From Deltaproteobacteria bacterium (GTDB taxonomy: Bacteria; Desulfobacterota; DSM-4660; Desulfatiglandales; Desulfatiglandaceae), in the NCBI GenBank assembly GCA_021737785.1, contig JAIPDI010000014.1, forward strand, positions 36,521-100,520: DNA of 64,000 bases, given 5' to 3'. Shown in pieces: positions 55,141-63,824 of the stretch (positions within the stretch are counted from its first letter, which is position 1; each line of letters opens with the position of its first letter). Under the pieces are notes generated by a model. That model was given only the letters and a program-made list of their open reading frames with translations, ran no database searches and was not told where the DNA came from. Made by a program: the position numbers and the translations under genes.

Positions 55141-57030
55141 ATGAGAACAACGAAGTACACTATACCAATAAGAGACCTTAAGGATATCGAATCCCTTGAA
55201 AAGCAACGCTATGACGAATTGGTCACAGCGAAGAGTGTCTATGATCTTTTCACTGCCACTGCCACACTATTTCCTGACAGACCAGGTTTAACGGTTCTAC
55301 CTTCAGGAAATTTAGATTATGCCGCCCACAGCCGCAGCAATTTAGGACTATTACACGAAATTACACGTGTGGCTAACATGATGTACGATATGATCACGCG
55401 GAATGACGGTGTTGTCGCCATTATTTCGCCGACTTATGACCAAATCCCGTCCACGATTTGGGGTTCTCAGACGGCAGGTATTGTGAGCAGCATCAACTAT
55501 CTTCTTAGCCCCGATGTAATTGTCGACTTGTTGCGCGCGGAAAATGCGGAAATCCTCGTCGTTCCCGGTCCAAATACAGATGCAAACATTTGGAGAAAGG
55601 CCCAGGCAGTTATAGCCCAAGCGGATATGATCGAGAAAATATTCGTTCTCGGCGGTGTCCCGGTAAAAGATGGCAGGATGTATGACTTTGATGAAACAGT
55701 CAAGAAATATCCCACTGACCGCTTAACTTTTTCCAGGGAAATTGGCAGAAATACGGTTGCCGCGTTATTTCACACCGGTGGTACGACAGGGACTCCAAAA
55801 CTTGTGCAATTGACCCATAGGAACCAGATACATGGTGCCTGGGCGTTTGCGCAAATGTGGGGTATCGATGAAACGGATGTGATCTTGAATTGTTTACCGA
55901 TGTTTCATGTCGGAGGGACGATATCACTGGGTTTGTCCGGAATGGCCGCTGGTGCACACGAAGTAATTTTGTCACCCTATGGCTTAAGAAACCTGGATAT
56001 AGTTGGCAACTATTGGCGGATTGCTGCCCGGTATAAAGCGACAATCGTCGGTGGCGTACCAACGGCAATTGTTGCCATTTCCGATGTTCCGGTTGGAGAT
56101 GCTGATATTTCTTCAGTGCGAATGGGGTTTACGGGTGGCGCCCTATGCCCGGTACCTGTCGGTGAACGGTTTGAAAAGAAGATAAACGGGACTCTTTATG
56201 AACAATACGGGATGACGGAGACGGGGGCAATGATCTCAAGTAACCCTTTCATGGGGAAAAGGATTCTTGGATCGGCCGGCTTAAGGATTCCTTTTTCTGA
56301 TCTCATGATTGCCAGACAGAAGGCAATTGAAAAAGAAATTGTGGCGAAGTGCGATGTCGGAGAGATAGGAGCCGTGTTGGTTCGCGGGCCACAAGTATTT
56401 CCGGGATACAAAGACCCGCAGCAAAATGCCGGGGCTTTGTTAGAAGATGGCTGGTTGGTAACCGGCGATTTAGGATACATGAATGCTGAGAATAGGCTGT
56501 TTTTAACTGGTCGGGAGAAAGATCTTATTATTCGTAGTGGTCACAATATTGATCCGGCCGCTATTGAAGAAATTGCTAATGCCCATCCATCGGTAACTAT
56601 GAGTGCTGCTGTGGGTATGCCTGATCAGTATGCTGGGGAGGTGCCAATTCTTTTTGTTGTTAGAGCGCCCGGGAAAGACCTTGATATTGTGAAGTTCGAA
56701 AAATATATGGCCGAACATATCACCGAACCGCCCGCCAAACCTAAAAAGATCTTTGAAGTGACGGAGCTGCCAACGACAACTGTCGGCAAAATATTCAAAC
56801 CCCGCCTCCGCGAATTGGCGGTACAGGAAAAGATTCGTCAGCTTCTTTCCGAATACATAGATATGCGGACTGTTACGGAAGTCACTACGAACACTCTCCA
56901 AACTGGAAAGACCGATGCCAACGTCGTCATTAATCTGGGTAAGAAAGTAACAAATAGACAAGAGATAGAGGCTGCAATACTTAGTGCCTTCGCCGACTTA
57001 CCTATCAACCTCAGGATAATTTGGAATTAA
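55141..57030 (+). CDS. AMP-forming acyl-CoA ligase
   Basis: This is a 629-residue ANL-superfamily ligase that would activate the imported carboxylate to its CoA ester with ATP. The P-loop FHTGGTTGTPKLVQLTHRN is near residue 215, EQYGMTETGAM and DGWLVTGDLGYMN follow, and TTTVGKIFKPRLRELAV near residue 555 has the catalytic lysine. The C-terminal about 70 residues are longer than usual for the family. It lies 53 bases after the ATPase gene. Substrate is unknown. Confidence 0.9.
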   Translation: MRTTKYTIPIRDLKDIESLEKQRYDELVTAKSVYDLFTATATLFPDRPGLTVLPSGNLDYAAHSRSNLGLLHEITRVANMMYDMITRNDGVVAIISPTYDQIPSTIWGSQTAGIVSSINYLLSPDVIVDLLRAENAEILVVPGPNTDANIWRKAQAVIAQADMIEKIFVLGGVPVKDGRMYDFDETVKKYPTDRLTFSREIGRNTVAALFHTGGTTGTPKLVQLTHRNQIHGAWAFAQMWGIDETDVILNCLPMFHVGGTISLGLSGMAAGAHEVILSPYGLRNLDIVGNYWRIAARYKATIVGGVPTAIVAISDVPVGDADISSVRMGFTGGALCPVPVGERFEKKINGTLYEQYGMTETGAMISSNPFMGKRILGSAGLRIPFSDLMIARQKAIEKEIVAKCDVGEIGAVLVRGPQVFPGYKDPQQNAGALLEDGWLVTGDLGYMNAENRLFLTGREKDLIIRSGHNIDPAAIEEIANAHPSVTMSAAVGMPDQYAGEVPILFVVRAPGKDLDIVKFEKYMAEHITEPPAKPKKIFEVTELPTTTVGKIFKPRLRELAVQEKIRQLLSEYIDMRTVTEVTTNTLQTGKTDANVVINLGKKVTNRQEIEAAILSAFADLPINLRIIWN

Positions 57031-57162
57031 TTGCTTATATAAAGATGTTTTACCTACGGCAATAAGGGAAGAGCCTTGCTTGTCAACAGAAAGGTATGTG
57101 ATCGTTGCGGATACTGAACCGGTATTACAACAACAAGGAGGCCACGGGATCTGTGTTCAGAA

Positions 57163-57384
57163 ATGGTTCGCACTCAGCTTAACTCAGCCTGGGGCGAGCA
57201 GGATGGCAAATTCACTTTTGCAGACGGCGTCAAGGAGCTGCCCTTCAAGGGCCATTATGCTGGATTAACAGTTGGAAGTGGACACTATCGAATAAATACA
57301 CCTCCAAAATCTGACATAGCCTGTGGAGAACAAGTTATAGAGATTATTTCGGAGAAGGATCAAAACTGCTGGATTCCGTCTTAG
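57163..57384 (+). CDS. Small hypothetical frame between ligase and MaoC gene
   Basis: This is a 73-residue frame without a well-placed ribosome site (AAGGAGG is about 24 bases upstream). GKFTFADGVKELPFKGHYAGL looks coding-like, and the end GEQVIEIISEKDQNCWIPS is cut short. It may be the remnant of a larger enzyme gene in the island. No family is assigned. Confidence 0.3.
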   Translation: MVRTQLNSAWGEQDGKFTFADGVKELPFKGHYAGLTVGSGHYRINTPPKSDIACGEQVIEIISEKDQNCWIPS

Positions 57385-57638
57385 ACGCATATCATCAATA
57401 ATGACTAAATATCTCTGAGGGCTAGGTACAGACACTACTACACAGGTACAATACAGATAAAATGCTGAAGTGATTTTCGAGATCGAGTCAAAAACTCTTC
57501 AATTATTGTTCAAAAGTGGGAAAGAAATGGCATGTTAGACATGTAGGAGATCATTAAATTATAATTGAGGATTTTGACCGGGGATATGGCAAGTGTTCTT
57601 CCTGATCCGAAATGATGCCAAAGGAGCCGTGGTTGCCA

Positions 57639-58064
57639 ATGACTAATTCGGTGAGATCGAATATGGGGAAATACCGAGTGGGAATGGCTGAGGAGAGTTC
57701 TAAAGAGATCACTCACTCTGATCTCTCTCTGTATTGCGCAGTGAGTGGTGATTTCAACCCAATCCACTTTGATCCAGTGTATGCCAAGAGGAGTAGGTTC
57801 AAAGGACCTATAGCACATGGAATGATTTCAGCATGTTTTGTATCAGGGCTAATGGCGATGAAGCTCCCAGGACCAGGAACAATTTATCTGTCTCAAACTT
57901 TGCATTTTTTGTCTCCAGTAAGGGTAGGCGATGTAATTACTGCTCGAGCTGAGATTATCGAGATACTCGAGAAGGGAAGACTGCGTCTGAAGACCACTTG
58001 TAGGAAGCGAGATGGAAGTCTAGTTTTGGATGGCGAGGCCGTGGTTATTAAGCCGAAGGCTTGA
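57639..58064 (+). CDS. MaoC-like (R)-specific enoyl-CoA hydratase
   Basis: This is a 141-residue hot-dog-fold hydratase. The catalytic motif SGDFNPIHFD has Asp38 and His43, followed by RSRFKGPIAHGM, as in PhaJ-like enzymes. AAGGAG lies 13 bases before the ATG at 57639; in-frame ATGs at 57612 and 57663 are alternatives. It is the last gene of the island and could hydrate the same substrate's enoyl-CoA with the other stereochemistry, or belong to a side route. Confidence 0.9.
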   Translation: MTNSVRSNMGKYRVGMAEESSKEITHSDLSLYCAVSGDFNPIHFDPVYAKRSRFKGPIAHGMISACFVSGLMAMKLPGPGTIYLSQTLHFLSPVRVGDVITARAEIIEILEKGRLRLKTTCRKRDGSLVLDGEAVVIKPKA

Positions 58065-58331
58065 CCTTCGCCCCGAAAACTTCTACAAATATCGGGAGCA
58101 GAGGAGCCTAGTCGATTTCAGGTACGCTGTTTGGTATTAACATCAACTTTCTTAGAACCGACTTAAAAGCCACACAGCGTCCCATTCTCCATATGCGTGA
58201 GTCTATCTACCCCTTTTTTTTGAACAATTCCTGGTGAAGAGGGGCTTCGTTTATAGAAAAGCAGGAAATCAGTCAAGCAGATCATGATGGGCAAACCAAA
58301 CGCCGGGCTCAGCAGCAGCCAGCTAAAGAGG

Positions 58332-58619
58332 TCAGCGGCACGCTTGCCTCATCTGCAAGACGGTTTTGATATCCTCGACACAGTTTCCCAATTGGCGATC
58401 CCCGGGTATCTTGCCTCTCATCCTCTCTAAGAACACTGCTGACCGAACTGAATCGGCGAATATTGAATTTCCTGCCGATCTTCTCCAAATTGTCTCCCAG
58501 CAGTGACAATAACCTATAGATAATCCTCATTCTTTCGGAAAACAGACTCCCCCCGTCTGCCGCCTGTTCGCTACACGGTACCAAGCACCCGGATATTCCA
58601 TTCTCAGCGGTCTGGTCAT
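58332..58619 (-). pseudogene. Internally deleted REP-associated tyrosine transposase (RAYT) remnant, copy 1
   Basis: The ATG at 58619 begins MTRPLRMEYPGAWYRVANRR, which is the N-terminus of IS200-like RAYT proteins. After a frame change it goes directly to the C-terminal HTH part (LLGDNLEKIGRKFNIRRFSS) and, in another frame, to CVEDIKTVLQMRQ and a stop. The middle with the catalytic HUH and Tyr is missing. A related copy lies at 61604-62231. The rest of the 58070-58856 gap shows nothing else. Confidence 0.65.
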
Positions 58620-58856
58620 AATCCTTCTTTACACCAGCGCAGAAAATGGGCCAAGCGTAGACCCCTTTATTCCATATCTGTTAAGTTATTTAGTTTCTTA
58701 TGGATGTCCCGCAGCCCACGGACTTTTTTGGGTTGATAGCCTGTTCGGCTTCGGGTACACTGCCGGGCCAGGAAGACCCATGGGAGGCAGTGGAAACGCC
58801 CGGAAAATGATTTTCATCGCGATGGGCGCTGAATTCGCCGAAAGCAAGGATATGAC

Positions 58857-59681
58857 ATGCCGTTTGTATTAAACATCGAACCGCCATCCAAAGAGACCAA
58901 GACGGCGCTGTGGTTTTTGTTTCATCATCAGCGCCTTCTGGTAAGATGTAATAAAGACAGTTATGCCATTCTCCGGTCACCGGACCTGGAAGAATTGAAC
59001 CTGCCCCTGTTGAAGGAACAGTTTTTTGGCTCATTGGACGACCGACAATGTTATCTCGGAGAAGTGGAGGATGCAACCTTACGTTCCGATACCTTCGGAT
59101 TCATAGGGCTTAGGGAACTCTTCTCCTCTTTTGAAGAGGATATGATCCGGGCCGCGGGCGTTGCGAACCAACTGGTACACTGGAGCCGGAACCATCGTTA
59201 CTGCGGCAGATGCGGGAACACCACCGAAAAGAAGGCCGACGAACGGGCCAGGATCTGCCCCCGATGCGGTCTGATCAACTACCCGAGGCTTTCCCCGGCC
59301 ATGATCGTGGCCGTGCGAAAGGGAGATCTGATTCTCCTTGCCCACTCAAAGCGATTTCCAGGAAAATTCTATAGCGTCCTTGCGGGATTTGTGGAACCCG
59401 GTGAAACCCTGGAGGAGTGCGTAAAGCGAGAAGTCCGGGAAGAGGTGGGAATCGAGGTCAAAAATGTTCGCTATTTCGGCAGCCAACCGTGGCCTTTCCC
59501 TGATTCTCTCATGATTGCCTTCACAGCCGAATACGCCGGGGGAGAAATGCGGATCGACGGTTCCGAGATTGCCGACGCGGGCTGGTTTTCAGCGGATCTT
59601 CTGCCTTCCATCCCTCCCAGAATAAGCATTGCCAGGCAGTTGATCGACTGGTTTTCCGGCGATGTAATGAGCCAAGGGTAA
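58857..59681 (+). CDS. nudC: NADH pyrophosphatase NudC
   Basis: This is a 274-residue Nudix hydrolase that splits NAD(H) and can remove NAD caps from RNA. The zinc knuckles are Cys116/Cys119 and Cys134/Cys137. The Nudix box is at residues 177-199 (GFVEPGETLEECVKREVREE and VGI), and SQPWPFPDSLM directly after is the NudC signature. It follows the RAYT remnant and is not linked to the island genes. Confidence 0.95.
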   Translation: MPFVLNIEPPSKETKTALWFLFHHQRLLVRCNKDSYAILRSPDLEELNLPLLKEQFFGSLDDRQCYLGEVEDATLRSDTFGFIGLRELFSSFEEDMIRAAGVANQLVHWSRNHRYCGRCGNTTEKKADERARICPRCGLINYPRLSPAMIVAVRKGDLILLAHSKRFPGKFYSVLAGFVEPGETLEECVKREVREEVGIEVKNVRYFGSQPWPFPDSLMIAFTAEYAGGEMRIDGSEIADAGWFSADLLPSIPPRISIARQLIDWFSGDVMSQG

Positions 59682-59725
59682 ATTTGACCCCTTTTTCATT
59701 AGCCTAAGAACCTGCTTCCCCATCC

Positions 59726-59979
59726 TCAGACGCGATTCATTTTGGTACCGAAAAACGTCTCGAAAAGCTCCGTAGCCTTTTTATACCCTTCCTCTGTCAT
59801 TATAACTGATTTCGCTTGCTCACCGGGTTTGAAATATAGCCCTTTTCATGCAAACGATTCATGGTCTCCCAATCAAATCCTTTCCAAGCCCGGGCACCAT
59901 ACCCTTCCTCCCGATCATGGGAAACAAGTAGCAATAGGGCCAACGTGTATTCATCAACCTTGTCTTTATCGTAATCCAT
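59726..59979 (-). pseudogene. DUF6429 family gene with a one-base frameshift
   Basis: The start MDYDKDKVDEYTLALLLLVS with WKGFDWETMNRLHEKGYISN matches DUF6429. The reading frame stops after NPVSKRNQL, but the next frame continues AKSVIMTEEGYKKATELFET to a stop at 59726, which is the normal end of the family. A single missing G in the AGCAAGCG region near 59815-59822 would restore AKSVIM in frame. GAGGAAC precedes the ATG. Confidence 0.7.
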
Positions 59980-60146
59980 GATTCTGTTCCTCACAAGTTG
60001 CTTCTGAGAGTCAACAGCAGGCGTCAGGCGGCCAGGTACCGCGTCGCCTGTGCGGTCAAGTGGTCAAGGTGTCACATCTCCATAAAGTTGACCCCTTCTC
60101 GCTTACCCGGCGGAGCGAAGCGGAGTCCGGTTGATGCGGTTGTTGG

Positions 60147-60725
60147 TCATCTCTTTACAAGCTTCTTCGCTAAACGGCGCGCTTTTGTCTCTAAAAAGGA
60201 TGAAACCTCCTTTGACTTCTTGGTCCCTGGTTTCGTTATTGTTCCCACAATCTTGTAGCCCCCGTAATGCAGAACCTCTCTGACCGCTCGAATGGCTCCT
60301 CTGCTCTCAGGAAGAATAAAGTTGAAAGGCCAAGGTGTCGTGCATGCAGTAACCACCAAAGCACGCTTTCCTTTCTGCCTCGGAACAGGCATACCTTTCG
60401 GGCTTTCACCCATGAACACCGGGACGTTCCGATCGAAAAGCAGTTTTAGCGGAGCGCACATGTTTCCCCAGTGCGTTGGTGTACCGACGACTAGAGCATC
60501 GGCATCTTTAATTTTGTTTGCCATGATATGCGCATCGTCTTCAGGCAATACGCATCTCCCTTTATCTCTGCAGGCCATGCATGCTGTACAAAATTTCATA
60601 TTTAATTTACATACATCAATCCACTCGATTTCATGCTCTACAGATAGCGGTTCCGTCACCAATCTGAGAAGTGAAGCCACTGTTCCGCCCTGCCGCGCGC
60701 TTCCATTAAGACCTAATATTTTCAA
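60147..60725 (-). CDS. NADPH-dependent FMN reductase/iron-sulfur flavoprotein-like
   Basis: This is a 192-residue flavodoxin-fold protein. LGLNGSARQGGT binds FMN phosphate, CTACMACRDKGRC gives four cysteines in a pattern like the iron-sulfur flavoproteins of anaerobes, and VVGTPTHWGNMCAPLKLLFD is the second flavin loop. It probably transfers electrons to small oxidants, or acts in oxidative-stress defence. Confidence 0.88.
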   Translation of the reverse strand: MKILGLNGSARQGGTVASLLRLVTEPLSVEHEIEWIDVCKLNMKFCTACMACRDKGRCVLPEDDAHIMANKIKDADALVVGTPTHWGNMCAPLKLLFDRNVPVFMGESPKGMPVPRQKGKRALVVTACTTPWPFNFILPESRGAIRAVREVLHYGGYKIVGTITKPGTKKSKEVSSFLETKARRLAKKLVKR

Positions 60726-60818
60726 CGCTTCATTCCTTCCAACATCGCGGCCTTCAGCCGCGCGGCTTTTTGCGCCGGCTGCAAGCGTCTGGTCGGGTTT
60801 TGTTCGTAACTAAACTGA

Positions 60819-61544
60819 TCATCCATACTTGATAAAGGCCAAGTTCCCCTTAATCTTATGGGTTGTTTGAATTTCCATTTCATCAAATACGGCCAATAGT
60901 TCATCTGCGCTTCGGGAAATGAGCGCTCCTGATCCGGAAAGCGCATTTAAATAGCGGGTGCTCCAACGGCTGCTCTGTACCAGCGTGGTTATTGCTGAAT
61001 TTCCGCCATCTGCTAATGTACGTTTCAATTCTCTTAGCACAGCTCTTACGTCATCAACACAATGCAGAAGATTTAGTGATATAATGGTATTGAAAACATT
61101 TGCTTTGAAAGGCAATTGAAGTGCATCCCCGTGCAAAAAAAACATGTTTTCAGGTATATTTCCATTTAGTCTTTCAATTCGAGATTTACCTTTTCGCAAC
61201 AACTTTAGTGATTGATCCAGAAACACTAAAGGACGATTCGAGCAATTTGCATAAATTTCAGCAGTAAATGCCAAGGAACCGCATGCCAGGTCCAGAACCC
61301 AACCCTCAGACGACAAAGCAAGGGATTCTTTACATAGGGTGACATAATCTCTTGTGGAGTACCCCCACATTAGCCAGTTATAAAACCGATTGCATGCCAC
61401 AACGTTATAGATCATGGCTGCGCCAAATTTGTCATAGGAGCCAAGCATGTGGCCTGATGAATAGACAGAATAAATATTCGGTTCGACCAGATTTAGTTTT
61501 ACATTTTCATGAATAATTTCTGTCAATATTTTAGCAGATAACAT
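60819..61544 (-). CDS. SAM-dependent methyltransferase
   Basis: This is a 241-residue class I methyltransferase. VLDLACGSLAFTAEIYA is the SAM-binding motif I, FLHGDALQLPFKANVFNTI carries the acidic loop and SLNLLHCVDDVRAVLRELKR is the post-II region, as in UbiE/COQ5-like enzymes. GGAGA lies upstream. Substrate is unknown. It lies immediately downstream of a RAYT remnant on the same strand. Confidence 0.85.
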   Translation of the reverse strand: MLSAKILTEIIHENVKLNLVEPNIYSVYSSGHMLGSYDKFGAAMIYNVVACNRFYNWLMWGYSTRDYVTLCKESLALSSEGWVLDLACGSLAFTAEIYANCSNRPLVFLDQSLKLLRKGKSRIERLNGNIPENMFFLHGDALQLPFKANVFNTIISLNLLHCVDDVRAVLRELKRTLADGGNSAITTLVQSSRWSTRYLNALSGSGALISRSADELLAVFDEMEIQTTHKIKGNLAFIKYG

Positions 61545-61603
61545 TTTATGATTTCTCCATGGGTAAACCCACCGCCGAGCTCAGCAGTGGTCAGCTAAAA
61601 GGG

Positions 61604-62231
61604 TCAAGGCTGCTCTTGACGCATCTGCAAGACGGTTTTGATCTCCTCGACACAGTCTCTCAATTGTCCATCCCCGGATCTCTTCCCCCTCATCCTAAGG
61701 CGGCCTGATTGCCGCAACCAAACAAATTTCACATAGAGTCACCAAGATACAAAGCTTTTTTTTGTCTAAAAGCTATTACCGAATAACGGACTACCGCCCG
61801 GCAGGGCTTGGTCTGTTCTGATCCTGAACCTGCGTCGTGAAATTCATGCAAATGACAGCGAAGCGGATTTCACTGGGGTCTTTCTTCCAGGATCAGAACG
61901 AACTTATCAAGACTTCTTGGTGTCCTTTCGCCTGCCCCGTTGAACCGGGGGCCCCTCAGGGGTGTTCAACCGGGGCGCCTTGGCGGTTCACCAAACATTT
62001 TCCGCAAATTGCGTAGAAGTTGCAAACAAAGATTTTAACTACAACACTGTTGACCGAACTGCCTCGGGGAATATTGAATTCCCTTCCAATCTCCTCAAAT
62101 TTATCCTTCCCGCAGGGACAGATAAAGCGGAGATAATCCTCATTCTTTCGGAAAACAGACTCCCCCCGTCTGCCCCTGTTCATTACATGCTACCAGGCTA
62201 CCGGACATCCTATTCTCAGCGGTCTGAACAT
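61604..62231 (-). pseudogene. Internally deleted RAYT remnant, copy 2, with an insertion
   Basis: The start MFRPLRIGCPVAW is followed by a stop. The same internal deletion as in copy 1 joins it to FEEIGREFNIPRGSSVNSVV. An insertion of about 350 bases (roughly 61690-62045) separates this from the C-terminal end GDGQLRDCVEEIKTVLQMRQ. The insertion contains an inverted repeat near 61938-61976 and no gene. The shared deletion shows both copies come from the same defective parent. Confidence 0.65.
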
Positions 62232-62377
62232 AATCCTTCTTTCCAACAAAATATGAGTCAGCCTTAGACTTGCTCCTTTACTAATTAAAGGCATAAAATC
62301 ATAGTCATTTCCATTCCTTCCCCCTTAAAATCATAATCGTCCCCCATTCTTTCCCCCTCTTTTTGATTTTCCCTAAT

Positions 62378-63286
62378 TTAGATTTCAACCTCATAGAGGA
62401 CATATTCACCGGACTTGCCTTTTAATGTGGCGCGATACTTTCTATGTGTATCCACCACCCCTTTTATTTCCTCATTGGCCCGTTGCGAGATCAGCAGTTG
62501 TGTACCGAAATCCTTATTCGCAGTTTCTATCCGACTTGCCAAATTAACTGCGTCTCCGATAGCCGAAATTTTATGCATCATGCCCGTATCAAAATTGCCT
62601 ATAATGACTTTTCCAAAGTTTATTCCTGCCCTGATCCCAAAAGACCAACTATACATTTGATCGAGATACCCGTTAAACGCTGTCAAAGCCGCGTTCATAG
62701 CACGAACTGCATTGATGGCATCCAATACAGGGTTTTCGCTATCTTCTATTACCCCAAACAACGCCAAGATTCCGTCTCCCGCCACATCGCTGATAACACC
62801 TTTATGTTGCACAATAATCTCGTTCATCGTTTGATAGTAGCGATTCAGAACATGGACGACGTCATACGCAGGAAAGGTCTCAGCAAATTGGGTATAGTTT
62901 ACGATATCGGTAAATAGGATCGCCAGATCCTTAGCGATTCCAAGTCTGGTGCCAGGCGCATTACCAAATTGCTTTAAGATGATTTCGATATCCAAGTCAT
63001 CAACAACCGGGCGCATAATAGTAATGTTTCCACTTATTTTGGTTTGGCAAGCTAATCGAATATTCTGGGGAAATCCTATTTTCGCGGCCAACTCCTCTTC
63101 TTTTTCATTTCTGGGCCGGCAATTCCCCAATCCGTCCATGATATGGACTCGGCAGGTTGTACACCGGGCATTGCCACCACATACATAAATATGATTGATT
63201 TTGGCTTTGAGCATGGCCTCTAGTATTGTGCTGTCCGGAGACGCATAAATTGTCTTCTTATCTGTTTGAGAGAATATTTCGAACAT
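62378..63286 (-). CDS. 2Fe-2S ferredoxin-adenylate/guanylate cyclase fusion
   Basis: This is a 302-residue protein joining a plant-type ferredoxin domain (residues about 1-95) to a class III cyclase catalytic domain (about 115-300). The cluster cysteines are Cys36, Cys42, Cys45 and Cys80. The metal-binding aspartates of the cyclase are Asp127 in LAILFTDIVNYT and Asp171 in SDVAGDGILALFG, and HKISAIGDAVNLASRIE holds the later conserved residues. Redox state of the cluster could gate cAMP formation. Confidence 0.9.
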   Translation of the reverse strand: MFEIFSQTDKKTIYASPDSTILEAMLKAKINHIYVCGGNARCTTCRVHIMDGLGNCRPRNEKEEELAAKIGFPQNIRLACQTKISGNITIMRPVVDDLDIEIILKQFGNAPGTRLGIAKDLAILFTDIVNYTQFAETFPAYDVVHVLNRYYQTMNEIIVQHKGVISDVAGDGILALFGVIEDSENPVLDAINAVRAMNAALTAFNGYLDQMYSWSFGIRAGINFGKVIIGNFDTGMMHKISAIGDAVNLASRIETANKDFGTQLLISQRANEEIKGVVDTHRKYRATLKGKSGEYVLYEVEI

Positions 63287-63396
63287 TACTTCACCCGCAT
63301 TTAACTGAATATAGATGACTATATCGTTCTGCGAAACGCCGAAGAGATATCCTTATAAAAGCACTTCAGCATTTACCTCTTTTCGAGCCGGCTAAT

Positions 63397-63472
63397 CTCA
63401 TCTCCAGCTTTTTGGCAAGCACCGTATGAAATATACCCAATTTTAATTAAAGTTTTCAAGAGGATGTCCCCG
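63397..63472 (+). repeat. Dispersed repeat, copy 2 of 75-bp unit
   Basis: It matches 26630-26704 in the same orientation, from CTCATCTCCAGC to AGGATGTCCCC. On the minus strand one frame reads LIKIGYISYGACQKAGDEIS and continues RLEKR to a stop, suggesting the end of a decayed gene. Confidence 0.6.
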
Positions 63473-63824
63473 TCCTGACACCATGTAATACTCCGGGCGC
63501 GTCTAATCGCGCTAATCTTGGCATAATTTCCCATCTATCATTTTCTGATTACCCTGTAAATCTTAATATCTTAAGGATGTCCCTATGCCACGTAACTTAC
63601 TTTCTTTCCAGCGTTCCGCTCCCATATAGCGTTTTACCCAGCTTGGTTCAAACAGCCAGAAGGCAGAACATCAACCCAAGGAAATTTCTTCAAATCCTTC
63701 TCACATCAGATACCAAAACCTCTTTGGCCGCCTTATACCACAATTCATCTTGACCTCAGAGACCACCCCTCCTATATAAAAGGGCTAAACTGTTACGCCT
63801 GCCCCCCAATTTAACTGTTTACCT
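63473..63824. other. Gap with interrupted coding-like remnant
   Basis: On the minus strand short peptides such as DELWYKAAKEVLVSDVRR and KKFPWVDVLPSGCLNQAG occur in different frames with stops between them. This may be a decayed gene, but no family is identified. No promoter is seen. Confidence 0.3.
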
